Shown piece after piece: positions 7,629 to 14,988 of a stretch of DNA of 32,239 nt. The notes under the pieces are model-generated. The model was given only the letters and a program-made list of their open reading frames with translations. It had not been told where the DNA came from and made no database searches. A program made the translations under genes and the position numbers. Source of the DNA: JASMHC01 sp964453855 (GTDB lineage Bacteria; Pseudomonadota; Alphaproteobacteria; Rhodobacterales; Rhodobacteraceae); NCBI GenBank assembly GCA_964453855.1, contig CAYVRN010000032.1, positions 1-32,239 on the forward strand, in the 5' to 3' direction. How positions within the stretch are numbered: the first letter of the stretch is position 1; every line of letters starts with the position of its first letter.

Positions 7629-8141
7629 ATTTATTTCAGAAACAGTTCATTTCGCAGCGCGATCCGCCTGTTCATTGCGGCATGTGTGCTAACTTACACC
7701 GGACCGTTCGGTACATACGATGCCTTGCCACTGATTGGCCGCCTGCTCTTTTGGGTGGCAGCCGTTGTGGTCGCTGGCGGGCCAATTCACGTTTGCGTTC
7801 ACTTTCTGACACGCAAATTCAATCAAACCCGACGCAGCGCGATAGCAAGCCTTATTGCCGGTGTGGTGATCGGAGCGATCCCGGCAACCGCTGCGGTTAT
7901 GGCGGTGTTTGCGTATTTCATCGGAAAGTCCTTTGACATGGCGACCTATCCGGTGATGTGGGGGAATGTGGTGGTCATTGGTCTGGTGATCGCCGTCATC
8001 CANNNNNNNNNNNNNNNNNNNNNNNNNNNNNNNNNNNNNNNNNNNNNNNNNNNNNNNNNNNNNNNNNNNNNNNNNNNNNNNNNNNNNNNNNNNNNNNNNN
8101 NNTGTGTTAAAACCATGCTAGAAGAAAAAAGCGCGGCGTAA
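7620..8141 (+). CDS. Membrane protein interrupted by assembly gap; possibly membrane-anchored LytTR regulator
   Basis: The first 127 residues hold about four membrane segments (near residues 15-31, 38-56, 78-100 and 112-127) after a short basic N-terminus. A run of 100 N (8003-8102) then breaks the gene. After the gap the frame ends CVKTMLEEKSAA and stop, but whether this is the same frame or even the same gene is unknown because the gap length is unknown. A similar N-terminal membrane domain fused to a C-terminal LytTR DNA-binding domain occurs in Rhodobacteraceae; the missing part would be that domain. This is inference from memory of the family. The ATG has no ribosome-binding site and sits in the centre of a palindrome. 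Confidence 0.5.
   Translation: MREIYFRNSSFRSAIRLFIAACVLTYTGPFGTYDALPLIGRLLFWVAAVVVAGGPIHVCVHFLTRKFNQTRRSAIASLIAGVVIGAIPATAAVMAVFAYFIGKSFDMATYPVMWGNVVVIGLVIAVIXXXXXXXXXXXXXXXXXXXXXXXXXXXXXXXXXXCVKTMLEEKSAA
8003..8102. other. Assembly gap (100 N)
   Basis: Exactly 100 consecutive N, the conventional placeholder for a gap of unknown length. It lies inside the membrane protein gene, whose C-terminal part is therefore missing. Confidence 0.99.
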
Positions 8142-8153
8142 GAGCCGCGCTTT
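8125..8153 (-). terminator. Terminator of ETF-QO gene
   Basis: A perfect 10-bp stem (8128-8137 with 8144-8153, 6-base loop) is followed on the minus strand by T's to 8125, directly after the ETF-QO stop at 8160. It also overlaps the stop codon of the plus-strand gene ending at 8141, so it may stop transcription from both sides. Confidence 0.88.
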
Positions 8154-8159
8154 GAACTG

Positions 8160-9809
8160 TTACATATTCGGATAGTTCGGCCCATCGCCACCCTGCGGAG
8201 TGACCCAAGTGATGTTCTGGCTTGGATCTTTGATATCGCAGGTCTTGCAGTGCACACAATTCTGGAAGTTCACCACAAAACGCGGGTCTTTGCCTTCTTC
8301 TTCGACCACTTCATAGACACCCGCCGGACAGTAGCGCTGCGCGGGTTCTGCATATTGCGGCAGGTTCACGTTGATCGGCACATTCGGGTCAGCCAGTTGC
8401 AGATGGCACGGCTGGCTTTCTTCGTGGTTTGTCATCGCGAAGCTTACGTTTGTCAGACGGTCAAAGCTGATGGTGCCATCCGGTTTCGGATAATCGATTT
8501 CAGGGTAATCCGCTGCCTTGCCAGTACTCTCGGCATCCGTCTTACCGTGCCCCAGCGTGCCGAACAGCGAGAAGCCCAGCGTATTGGTCCACATGTCCAG
8601 ACCGCCCAAAGCAAGCGATGGCAGAAGCCCCCACTTCGACCACATCGGTTTGACGTTTCGGACCTTCTTGAGGTCTTTGCCAATCGCGCCATTGCGAACT
8701 TCGTCCTCATAGGCGGTCAGTTCATCGCTACCGCGACCATCCTGAATGGCTTTGTACGCCGCTTCGGCCGCCGCTTTACCCGAAAGCATTGCGTTGTGGT
8801 TGCCCTTGATACGCGGCACGTTGACCATGCCGACCGAACAGCCCAGCAGCGCTACACCTGGTGCCACCATCTTGGGCATCGACTGATAGCCGCCTTCGGA
8901 AATCGCACGGGCACCGTAAGCGATACGCTTGCCGCCTTTCAGCAAGTCTTCGATCATTGGGTGATGCTTGAAGCGCTGGAATTCCATGTAGGGGAACAAA
9001 TGCGGGTTTGCGTAGTTCAGGTGAACCACGAAGCCGACGTAGACCTGATTGTTCTCGAGGTGGTAAACAAACGATCCGCCGCCCGCGTTTGAACCCAAGG
9101 GCCAGCCCATCGTGTGGGTCACAGTACCTTCGCGGTGCTTGGCTGGGTCGATCTCCCAGATCTCTTTCATGCCGACGCCGAATTTCTGAGGCTCTTTGCC
9201 AGCGGACAGATCGTATTTCGCGATCACTTCCTTGGCCAGCGATCCACGAACACCTTCCGACAGGAAGACATACTTGCCGTGTAGCTCCATACCAGGCTCG
9301 GTGCCTTCACCGATGGACCCGTCGGCTTCCAGACCAAAGACACCAGCGACCACACCTTTGACTTCGCCATTGTCACCATAGACCAATTCCGAACACGCCA
9401 TGCCTGGGAAAATCTCGACGCCCAGTTCCTCGGCCTGCTCGGCCATCCAGCGGCAGACGTTACCCATCGAGACAATATAGTTGCCATGGTTATTCATCAG
9501 CGGCGGCATCGGGAAGTTCGGAACGCGAATCTGACCCGCTTCACCCAGCATGTAGAAGTTATCTTCTTTCACCGGTGTGTTCAGCGGAGCGCCTTTTTCT
9601 TTCCAGTCGGGAATCAACGCATCAAGCCCACATGGGTCCAATACAGCACCCGACAGAATGTGCGCGCCCACTTCCGAGCCCTTTTCCAGCACGACCACGT
9701 TCAGGTCGGCATCCAATTGCTTCAGACGGATCGCTGCCGACAGACCCGCAGGGCCTGCACCGACGATGACCACGTCATATTCCATCATTTCCCGTTCGAT
9801 TTCCGACAT
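8160..9809 (-). CDS. Electron-transfer flavoprotein:ubiquinone oxidoreductase
   Basis: This is a 549-residue membrane-associated FAD and iron-sulfur enzyme that passes electrons from ETF, reduced by acyl-CoA and other dehydrogenases, to ubiquinone. The FAD dinucleotide-binding motif GAGPAG is at 17-22, and the C-terminal domain has the four [4Fe-4S] ligands Cys494, Cys518, Cys521 and Cys524. The end, GGDGPNYPNM, is typical. The ATG at 9809 was chosen because GGAAGGA lies just upstream; an open frame reaches 9905 but adds no family sequence. It ties functionally to the acyl-CoA dehydrogenase at 14988-16709 and the quinone side-chain gene at 3852. The 248-base gap to divergent greA must hold promoters for both. 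Confidence 0.96.
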   Translation of the reverse strand: MSEIEREMMEYDVVIVGAGPAGLSAAIRLKQLDADLNVVVLEKGSEVGAHILSGAVLDPCGLDALIPDWKEKGAPLNTPVKEDNFYMLGEAGQIRVPNFPMPPLMNNHGNYIVSMGNVCRWMAEQAEELGVEIFPGMACSELVYGDNGEVKGVVAGVFGLEADGSIGEGTEPGMELHGKYVFLSEGVRGSLAKEVIAKYDLSAGKEPQKFGVGMKEIWEIDPAKHREGTVTHTMGWPLGSNAGGGSFVYHLENNQVYVGFVVHLNYANPHLFPYMEFQRFKHHPMIEDLLKGGKRIAYGARAISEGGYQSMPKMVAPGVALLGCSVGMVNVPRIKGNHNAMLSGKAAAEAAYKAIQDGRGSDELTAYEDEVRNGAIGKDLKKVRNVKPMWSKWGLLPSLALGGLDMWTNTLGFSLFGTLGHGKTDAESTGKAADYPEIDYPKPDGTISFDRLTNVSFAMTNHEESQPCHLQLADPNVPINVNLPQYAEPAQRYCPAGVYEVVEEEGKDPRFVVNFQNCVHCKTCDIKDPSQNITWVTPQGGDGPNYPNM

Positions 9810-9998
9810 AGGCTGTCCTTCCCTCGTCCACCGGATGGTGGCGCAACATAATTGCTTTCCAGACTGGGGATAATGTCCAATGCTGCATCGCGTCAATTGG
9901 CACACGACGTCAAATTGTCCGATCCCGCCATTTTCAGCGTTTTTATGCCCCGTTCGGTCATATTTGCGGTGCTTTCGCTTGCATTCCCCCCGATGTTT

Positions 9999-10027
9999 TT
10001 GTCACCTAGCGGGACGAACAGTGAAAT
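9999..10027 (+). promoter_or_regulatory. Candidate sigma70 promoter of greA
   Basis: TTGTCA (9999-10004, 5 of 6 to consensus) and TGAAAT (10022-10027, 4 of 6) are spaced by 17 bases and would give a leader of about 25 bases before the greA ATG. The remainder of the 9810-9998 intergenic region shows no gene. Confidence 0.4.
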
Positions 10028-10057
10028 CCCGATTATCTGACAGAACGCGAGCCCAGA

Positions 10058-10528
10058 ATGGAAAAAATTCCAATGACCCGCTCGGGTCACGCCAACCTTG
10101 AAGTGGAACTCAAACATCTCAAAAGCGTTGAGCGTCCGGCTATAATTCAGGCCATCGCCGAAGCCCGAGAGCTTGGCGATCTGAAAGAGAACGCCGAATA
10201 CCACTCTGCCCGCGAAAAGCAGGGGTTTATCGAAGGCCGCATCAAAGAACTAGAAGCAGTTCTAAGCTTGGTTGACGTCATCGACCCTAAATCGCTGTCC
10301 GGATCGGTCAAGTTCGGAGCGACTGTGACCTTGGTTGACGAAGACACTGATGAAGAAAAAACTTGGCAGATCGTTGGCGAGCACGAAGCGAACATCGAAA
10401 AGCGTCTTCTCAACGTCAAATCGCCTTTGGCTCGCGCCTTGATCGGCAAAGACGAAGGCGACAGTGTCGAAGTGCGTACGCCGGGCGGTGATCGGTCTTA
10501 CGAGATTTTGAAGATCGAATACGTTTGA
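10058..10528 (+). CDS. greA: Transcription elongation factor GreA
   Basis: This is a 156-residue protein with the GreA layout: an N-terminal antiparallel coiled coil (to about residue 75) and a C-terminal FKBP-like domain. The tip of the coiled coil carries the acidic segment GDLKENAEYHSAREKQ, which reaches the RNA polymerase active site to stimulate cleavage of backtracked transcripts. The C-terminal SPLARALIGKDEGDSVEV is the conserved GreA/GreB block. It is divergent from ETF-QO and followed after 30 bases by a two-TM protein gene with no clear terminator between, so read-through is likely. Confidence 0.97.
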   Translation: MEKIPMTRSGHANLEVELKHLKSVERPAIIQAIAEARELGDLKENAEYHSAREKQGFIEGRIKELEAVLSLVDVIDPKSLSGSVKFGATVTLVDEDTDEEKTWQIVGEHEANIEKRLLNVKSPLARALIGKDEGDSVEVRTPGGDRSYEILKIEYV

Positions 10529-10558
10529 TCACCTATACCCGTCGCTAGGGGGTGATCC

Positions 10559-11539
10559 TTGGATCGATACAGTGAACATTCCGATAAAAACCGCTGGACC
10601 GCCGTTGAAACCGCAGTGGCAGCGGCGGGCCTGTGTTGGGCGCTTGTCTGGATCGGCATATCCTTTGTGGATGCTTTTCAGGCAGATCAGGGGTTTGTGT
10701 TTGCCGTATCGGATTTAGCGATCGCCGTGCTTCCAGCCCTGCTGGGCTGGGTCTGGGTGGATGGATCCGTCAAGAACCGAGCCCTCACACATCGTCTGGA
10801 TCGCCACGCGGAACGGATTGCAAAACTGTCTCATCAGCTGAAAACCTTCGAGACCGCGAAGGCGCCAGAAAAGCCGAATGTTGATTTGATCGAGAGAATC
10901 AATCAAATCGCTTCAGCCCAGAAAAAGGCCGACGAAACGCTGGCGGTTTTCCTGTCCTCGCGGACCCAAGCAGCCAGTCCCGACGAAGCTCCCCTCCGCC
11001 TCGAAAACGCCCTTCAGGAAAATACACAGCCCAGTTTGCTGTTGCCCGCGTCCTCGCGTGCGGACATCCCCTTGTCCACCGAAGATTTCATCCGAGCGGC
11101 CAACTTTCCGCGCTCGGCAGATGACCGTGTTGGCTTTGCGGTCATGAAATTGGCCATGAAAAACGAAAAAACGGGGCCATTCATTCACTCTGCACAAGAT
11201 ATCCTGACACTTCTGTCCCACAACGGGGTGTATATGGATGACATGACCCCTGAGCCGGTTCGGGTCGAGGTCTGGCGTAATTTTGCCAAAGGTCAACGCG
11301 GGCGGGATATCGCCCCTTTGGGTGCCATCCGCGATCGTAAAACACTCGATCAGATCGCAACGCGCATGCGAGAGGACTCAGTCTTCCGCGATGCTGTGCA
11401 TCATTTCCTGCGCAAATTCGACTTTGCCTTTACCGAGTTTGCCGAAACCGCCACGGATGAGGATTTGATCCTGTTTGGCGAAACCCGATCGGCGCGTGCG
11501 TTTATGCTATTGGGGCGCATTGCCGGCACATTTGACTAA
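10559..11539 (+). CDS. Conserved two-TM protein of unknown function
   Basis: I do not recognise a named family. The 326-residue protein has two membrane helices near the N-terminus (about residues 18-38 and 45-66), a charged coiled-coil-like stretch (about 75-130), a Ser/Pro-rich linker, and a soluble alpha-helical C-terminal domain (about 165-326) without obvious catalytic motifs. Both ends of the helical pair look cytoplasmic, so the large domain probably faces the cytoplasm. The start is TTG at 10559, preceded by the purine run AGGGGG; no ATG is available before the first membrane helix. It lies 30 bases behind greA and may share its transcript. Confidence 0.75.
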   Translation: MDRYSEHSDKNRWTAVETAVAAAGLCWALVWIGISFVDAFQADQGFVFAVSDLAIAVLPALLGWVWVDGSVKNRALTHRLDRHAERIAKLSHQLKTFETAKAPEKPNVDLIERINQIASAQKKADETLAVFLSSRTQAASPDEAPLRLENALQENTQPSLLLPASSRADIPLSTEDFIRAANFPRSADDRVGFAVMKLAMKNEKTGPFIHSAQDILTLLSHNGVYMDDMTPEPVRVEVWRNFAKGQRGRDIAPLGAIRDRKTLDQIATRMREDSVFRDAVHHFLRKFDFAFTEFAETATDEDLILFGETRSARAFMLLGRIAGTFD

Positions 11540-11608
11540 GTGCAGGTTTCGGATTGCGTCACGTTTCGGGGAGGCGTACCAAGCTGCAAACCATAACGGA
11601 AATCGTCG

Positions 11609-12313
11609 ATGAATTCGGTTAAAGCAGCCTTCTGGTCCGGCGTGCGGCAGTTCATGCCGTTCAATATCGTTGTGATCCCTTTTGCTCTGCTTTTCGGTGT
11701 TGTGGCCACCGAGGCAGGACTTAGCGTGTTTGAAACTCTCAGTTTCAGCGTTGTCGTAATCGCGGGGGCGGCCCAATTCACCGCGTTGCAGCTTATGGCC
11801 GAGCACAGCCCAACGATCATCGTTCTGGCTTCGGCTCTGGCTGTGAACCTGCGTATGGCGATGTATTCTGCAACTTTAGCCCCGTATCTGGGAAAAGCCC
11901 CGCTGTGGAAGCGGGCATTTGTGGCGTATTTCCTTGTTGATCAAGTTTTCGCCTTGTCGTCCATGGAATACGAAAAAAGGCCTGAGTGGACTGTTTCCGA
12001 ACGGCTTGCCTTTGCATTCGGAGTGGCCACACCAATGGCGCCTGTCTGGTATATAGCAACATTCTTCGGCGCGTATCTTGGTAACGCGATACCCGACGGC
12101 ATGGCGCTGGATTTCGCAGTTCCTATTACCTTTCTGGCCATGATCGGCCCCGCCCTGCGCACATTGGCCCACGTCGGTGCTGCTGCGACGGCTTTGATAG
12201 TGTCACCATTGCTGATCTGGATGCCCCATAGCCTGAACATCATGCTGGCAGGGATCGCTGCGATGATCGTCGGTGCGGCCATTGAAAACCGGATGAACAG
12301 GAGCGCGCCATGA
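11609..12313 (+). CDS. azlC: AzlC-family branched-chain amino acid exporter subunit
   Basis: This is a 234-residue membrane protein of the AzlC (BrnF) family, large subunit of a two-component exporter for branched-chain and related amino acids. The N-terminal PFNIVVIPFALLFGVVA and the VVIAGAAQFTALQLMA segment are typical; later helices include NLRMAMYSATLAPYL. It overlaps azlD by the four bases ATGA (12310-12313), as usual for the pair. The substrate cannot be fixed from sequence. Confidence 0.92.
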   Translation: MNSVKAAFWSGVRQFMPFNIVVIPFALLFGVVATEAGLSVFETLSFSVVVIAGAAQFTALQLMAEHSPTIIVLASALAVNLRMAMYSATLAPYLGKAPLWKRAFVAYFLVDQVFALSSMEYEKRPEWTVSERLAFAFGVATPMAPVWYIATFFGAYLGNAIPDGMALDFAVPITFLAMIGPALRTLAHVGAAATALIVSPLLIWMPHSLNIMLAGIAAMIVGAAIENRMNRSAP

Positions 12314-12636
12314 CTGAGACCTACAACATCTGGGTTATCATTCTTGGCCTTGGCGCAGGCAGCTTTTTTCTGCGCTTTATCTTTCTGGGCGTGATAGGTG
12401 ACCGCCCGATCCCTGAATGGGTGTTGCGCCACCTGCGTTACACGGCTGTGGGTTTTCTTCCCGCCATTGCTTCGCCATTGGTTCTGATGCCAGCAGCCAC
12501 CGAAGGTCAGCTTGATCCGGCAAGGCTGGCCGCTGCGCTGGTGACTTTGGGGATCGGCTATTTCACGAAAAACGTCGTGTGGGCTATTCTGAGCGGAGCC
12601 ATCACCCTGTACGGGTTACTCTTCCTGCTGGGCTAA
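12310..12636 (+). CDS. azlD: AzlD-family exporter small subunit
   Basis: This is a 108-residue hydrophobic protein with about four membrane helices, the small partner of AzlC. The FLRFIFLGVIGDRPIPEWVLRHL region followed by a helix with FLPAIASPLVL matches the family. It overlaps azlC by ATGA, indicating translational coupling. Its 3' end overlaps the convergent lipoprotein gene by 21 bases. Confidence 0.92.
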   Translation: MTETYNIWVIILGLGAGSFFLRFIFLGVIGDRPIPEWVLRHLRYTAVGFLPAIASPLVLMPAATEGQLDPARLAAALVTLGIGYFTKNVVWAILSGAITLYGLLFLLG

Positions 12637-13245
12637 CGACCGCGCAATTGCGGCCTGGAATTCCTGCAACACGATTGATTTATCGTCTCCGTCGTCGTCA
12701 TAGATCGTACGGGTGACGACACCCTCCATCGACGCGATGTCCTCGGTCAGGGTGTTCGGTGTCCATTTGCGGCGCACATGCTCGAACCCCGGCAAACCCT
12801 GCAAAACATCGGTCACGGCGATGGTGCACATTGCCTTGCTTACCGCACCGTAGTTCTCGACTTTGCGGATGGCCAGTTCTGCTACTTCCGGTGAAACTTG
12901 AACTTCCTGAGCAATGACATGGAATGTTTCACGGGCATGGAACAACTCGTAGAACTCGCGGATACGCTCGGTGATACCGTAATGCACATCGTTGCGTTCC
13001 GGCACGACATTGACGCTAAAAGTTCCGGCGGGATCAAACAGGACGCGCTGCGAACCGTTGATCATCAACCCGCTATGCGCCCCGCTTCCCGAACCGTTAT
13101 TGACCACGGTGTAGATCGTTAGCGATGGCGGCGAGTCATGGCGGTAAGCAGCCCGCTCAACAGCTTCATCGGGTGTCCAGACACTCTGGGCCCCGCAAGC
13201 AGATAGCAGAAGTAGAGTAGATAAAAGAAAGGCGAGACGTTTCAT
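12616..13245 (-). CDS. Predicted lipoprotein of unknown function
   Basis: This is a 209-residue protein with a lipoprotein signal: MKRLAF, a leucine-rich helix, and lipobox LSAC with the modified Cys at residue 17. The mature part (TIYTVVNNGSGSGAHSGLMI, FDPAGTF, and YGITERIREFYELFHARET) suggests a compact periplasmic domain. Its Gly-Ala-His-Ser-Gly and central Cys recall NlpC/P60- or DUF4105-like folds, but I cannot assign one. The ATG at 13245 is used in place of an upstream in-frame start at 13260. It lies 20 bases behind the cytochrome oxidase peptide gene and overlaps azlD by 21 bases. Confidence 0.78.
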   Translation of the reverse strand: MKRLAFLLSTLLLLSACGAQSVWTPDEAVERAAYRHDSPPSLTIYTVVNNGSGSGAHSGLMINGSQRVLFDPAGTFSVNVVPERNDVHYGITERIREFYELFHARETFHVIAQEVQVSPEVAELAIRKVENYGAVSKAMCTIAVTDVLQGLPGFEHVRRKWTPNTLTEDIASMEGVVTRTIYDDDGDDKSIVLQEFQAAIARSLAQQEE

Positions 13246-13265
13246 CTGAAGCCCCGCCAATCAGC

Positions 13266-13400
13266 TTAGCTGTTGAAGATTGCCAAGAATACCAAAGCGG
13301 CGATGCTGATGATCGCAACGCGAGTCGAGAATTTCAGGAAACCGTCGAAAGTGCGTTCCTGCTCTGCAGTGTTCATCGAGCCATGTTGATGTTCAGCCAT
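13266..13400 (-). CDS. aa3-type cytochrome c oxidase subunit IV (short peptide)
   Basis: This is a 44-residue protein: a short polar N-terminus beginning MAEHQHGSMNTAEQERTFDG, then one membrane helix (about residues 22-42) ending AIFNS. Length, the His-rich start and the single helix match the small bacterial aa3 oxidase subunit IV family of alphaproteobacteria. In known structures it packs against the core subunits without a catalytic role. AAGGAAAA lies seven bases before the ATG. The lipoprotein gene follows after 20 bases on the same strand. The main oxidase genes are not in this window. Confidence 0.9.
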   Translation of the reverse strand: MAEHQHGSMNTAEQERTFDGFLKFSTRVAIISIAALVFLAIFNS

Positions 13401-13468
13401 GATCTTTTCCTTGTTGGATCGTCCGTGTTCGGCTCCAGTTACCTGATTCCTGCGCCCCTGTCATCAGG

Positions 13469-13945
13469 TCAAGGTACCGCAGGTGAATTTTCGTCCAAAT
13501 CTTCCGCCAGCCGGAACCCGATCCGAACCGGAGCAGGCTCTTCCTCGTCGTCAAAAATAGCAATCGGAAGCGCCCGAAGGATAACGCTCAATTGACTGAC
13601 ATGCTGGATTAACTGGGTTTTGTTGCCATCTTCATCCGACCCGTAAAAGGTGACGATGTCGGGGTCGAAATAGCCCATACCCTCGATCCGAAGAACGCCC
13701 GCATCCGATCCGGCAAAGCCCATGGCGACCTCGTGCTTGTCGTCCAGCTGCTCCTCGAAGTTGTTGATATACAGGATCAGCCGCTCATAGGCCCAGCGCG
13801 CGGGGCTTTTTGCATCGTCTGACTGTTCTGAAACAGATTTCGCCAGTTCCTGATCCGATGCCTTCTTGCGCTTGGGATCGGTGTGAACCTCATGCAATTT
13901 AGGCTTTTCGGCGGGCGGGGTTTTGGTGTCTTTGCTCTGAGCCAT
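13469..13945 (-). CDS. DUF6173 family protein
   Basis: This is a 158-residue soluble protein. The first 50 residues are Lys/Asp-rich and probably disordered; the C-terminal domain contains WAYERLILYINNFEEQLDD and the strongly conserved TQLIQHVSQLSVILRALP block that marks DUF6173, common in Rhodobacterales. Function is unknown. The ATG at 13945 overlaps the upstream hydrolase stop as TGATG, so it is the last gene of a coupled three-gene operon with an acyl-CoA dehydrogenase and a metallo-hydrolase. Confidence 0.8.
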   Translation of the reverse strand: MAQSKDTKTPPAEKPKLHEVHTDPKRKKASDQELAKSVSEQSDDAKSPARWAYERLILYINNFEEQLDDKHEVAMGFAGSDAGVLRIEGMGYFDPDIVTFYGSDEDGNKTQLIQHVSQLSVILRALPIAIFDDEEEPAPVRIGFRLAEDLDENSPAVP

Positions 13946-14988
13946 CAAGGCACAGTCTGCCACAACCAAGCGCCATCGTCACGCTTTGTACGGTTCACAT
14001 GTCCGAGATGGTACAGATGCATCGTGTGGGCCATCGCCTCGACCAAGGCCAAACCGTACTCGCCTTCACCGATGGTCCGCTTGAAAAGCGGTGGAAAGCA
14101 ATCAGCGGCGGTTTTGGGTTCGGTCAGAAAATCTTTCAACCGATCCAATGCGCCGTGGTGATTGTCGATCAACTGACGCATCCGCACCGGCAAGCCAGTA
14201 AACGGCAGTTTGTGACCGCCAAGGGTCAGATGATCTTCGCGTGCGTATTGGGCCAACCGCTCGCAGGCTTCTATCCACTCGCCAACCGGATCAGCCTCAG
14301 GCTCGGTGGCGTAGATGCCTAGGTTCGAGCTGATAGAGGGCAGGATTTGATCGCCTGACAAGACCAGTTCACAATCGCGGCTCCAGAAGGTTGCGTGTTC
14401 TGGCGCGTGGCCATTGCCAATGCGCACATCCCAATCGCGACCGCCGATACGGATCACGTCGCCCTCTTTCACCCGCTTGAAACCCAGCGGCATCGGGTAA
14501 ACGATATCGGCGAAATTGAACGGTCGCTCTGCGGCGCGCTTGGCAAAGGTTTCGGGGTCCATGCCCGCTGCCTTCCAATAGTCCAACGTCTCATCTGTTG
14601 GCAGGTGTTGATCATCCAGCGTCAGCATGCGGGCAAAAAGCCACGCGGTTCGTGTGGTGACCAGCTCGGCCCCGTGCTTTTTCTGGAACCATCCAGCCAG
14701 TCCCACGTGGTCAGGGTGATGGTGCGTTACGATCACTCGGCGCACCGGCTTGCCCGCCAGCGGTCCTGCCAAAAGGGTTTCCCAGATCGCGCGGCTACGT
14801 TTGGAGTTGAAACCGGTATCGACAATGGTCCACCCGTCGCGGTCATCCAGCGCGTAGCAGTTCACATGGTCCAGCTTCATCGGCAAAGGCTGCCGCAGCC
14901 AAAGAACCCCCTCGGCCACCTCGATCACCTCACCCTCAGAGGGTGGCGTTTCGAAGGGATATCTCAGGGGCTCAAAGCGTTTGTTCAT
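13945..14988 (-). CDS. Metallo-beta-lactamase-fold hydrolase
   Basis: This is a 347-residue protein with the two-metal MBL motif HxHxDH (His89, His91, Asp93, His94 within THHHPDHVG), a third metal His in the GNGHAPEH segment and the bridging Asp in SGDQILP, in canonical order. The C-terminal helical extension is typical of the glyoxalase-II-like and thioesterase-like branch seen beside acyl-CoA dehydrogenases. The ATG at 14988 overlaps the dehydrogenase TGA as TGATG. A role in hydrolysing an acyl thioester or related intermediate is inferred from context; the actual substrate is unknown. Confidence 0.88.
   Translation of the reverse strand: MNKRFEPLRYPFETPPSEGEVIEVAEGVLWLRQPLPMKLDHVNCYALDDRDGWTIVDTGFNSKRSRAIWETLLAGPLAGKPVRRVIVTHHHPDHVGLAGWFQKKHGAELVTTRTAWLFARMLTLDDQHLPTDETLDYWKAAGMDPETFAKRAAERPFNFADIVYPMPLGFKRVKEGDVIRIGGRDWDVRIGNGHAPEHATFWSRDCELVLSGDQILPSISSNLGIYATEPEADPVGEWIEACERLAQYAREDHLTLGGHKLPFTGLPVRMRQLIDNHHGALDRLKDFLTEPKTAADCFPPLFKRTIGEGEYGLALVEAMAHTMHLYHLGHVNRTKRDDGAWLWQTVP

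Noticed and set aside
8250..9092. 280-codon plus-strand open frame opposite ETF-QO
   Set aside because: The ETF-QO gene is conserved throughout on the other strand; the frame has no domain.
13431..13465. ACCTGAT/ATCAGGT inverted repeat after the DUF6173 gene as a terminator
   Set aside because: The loop is 15 bases long and no T-run follows, so support is too weak to annotate.
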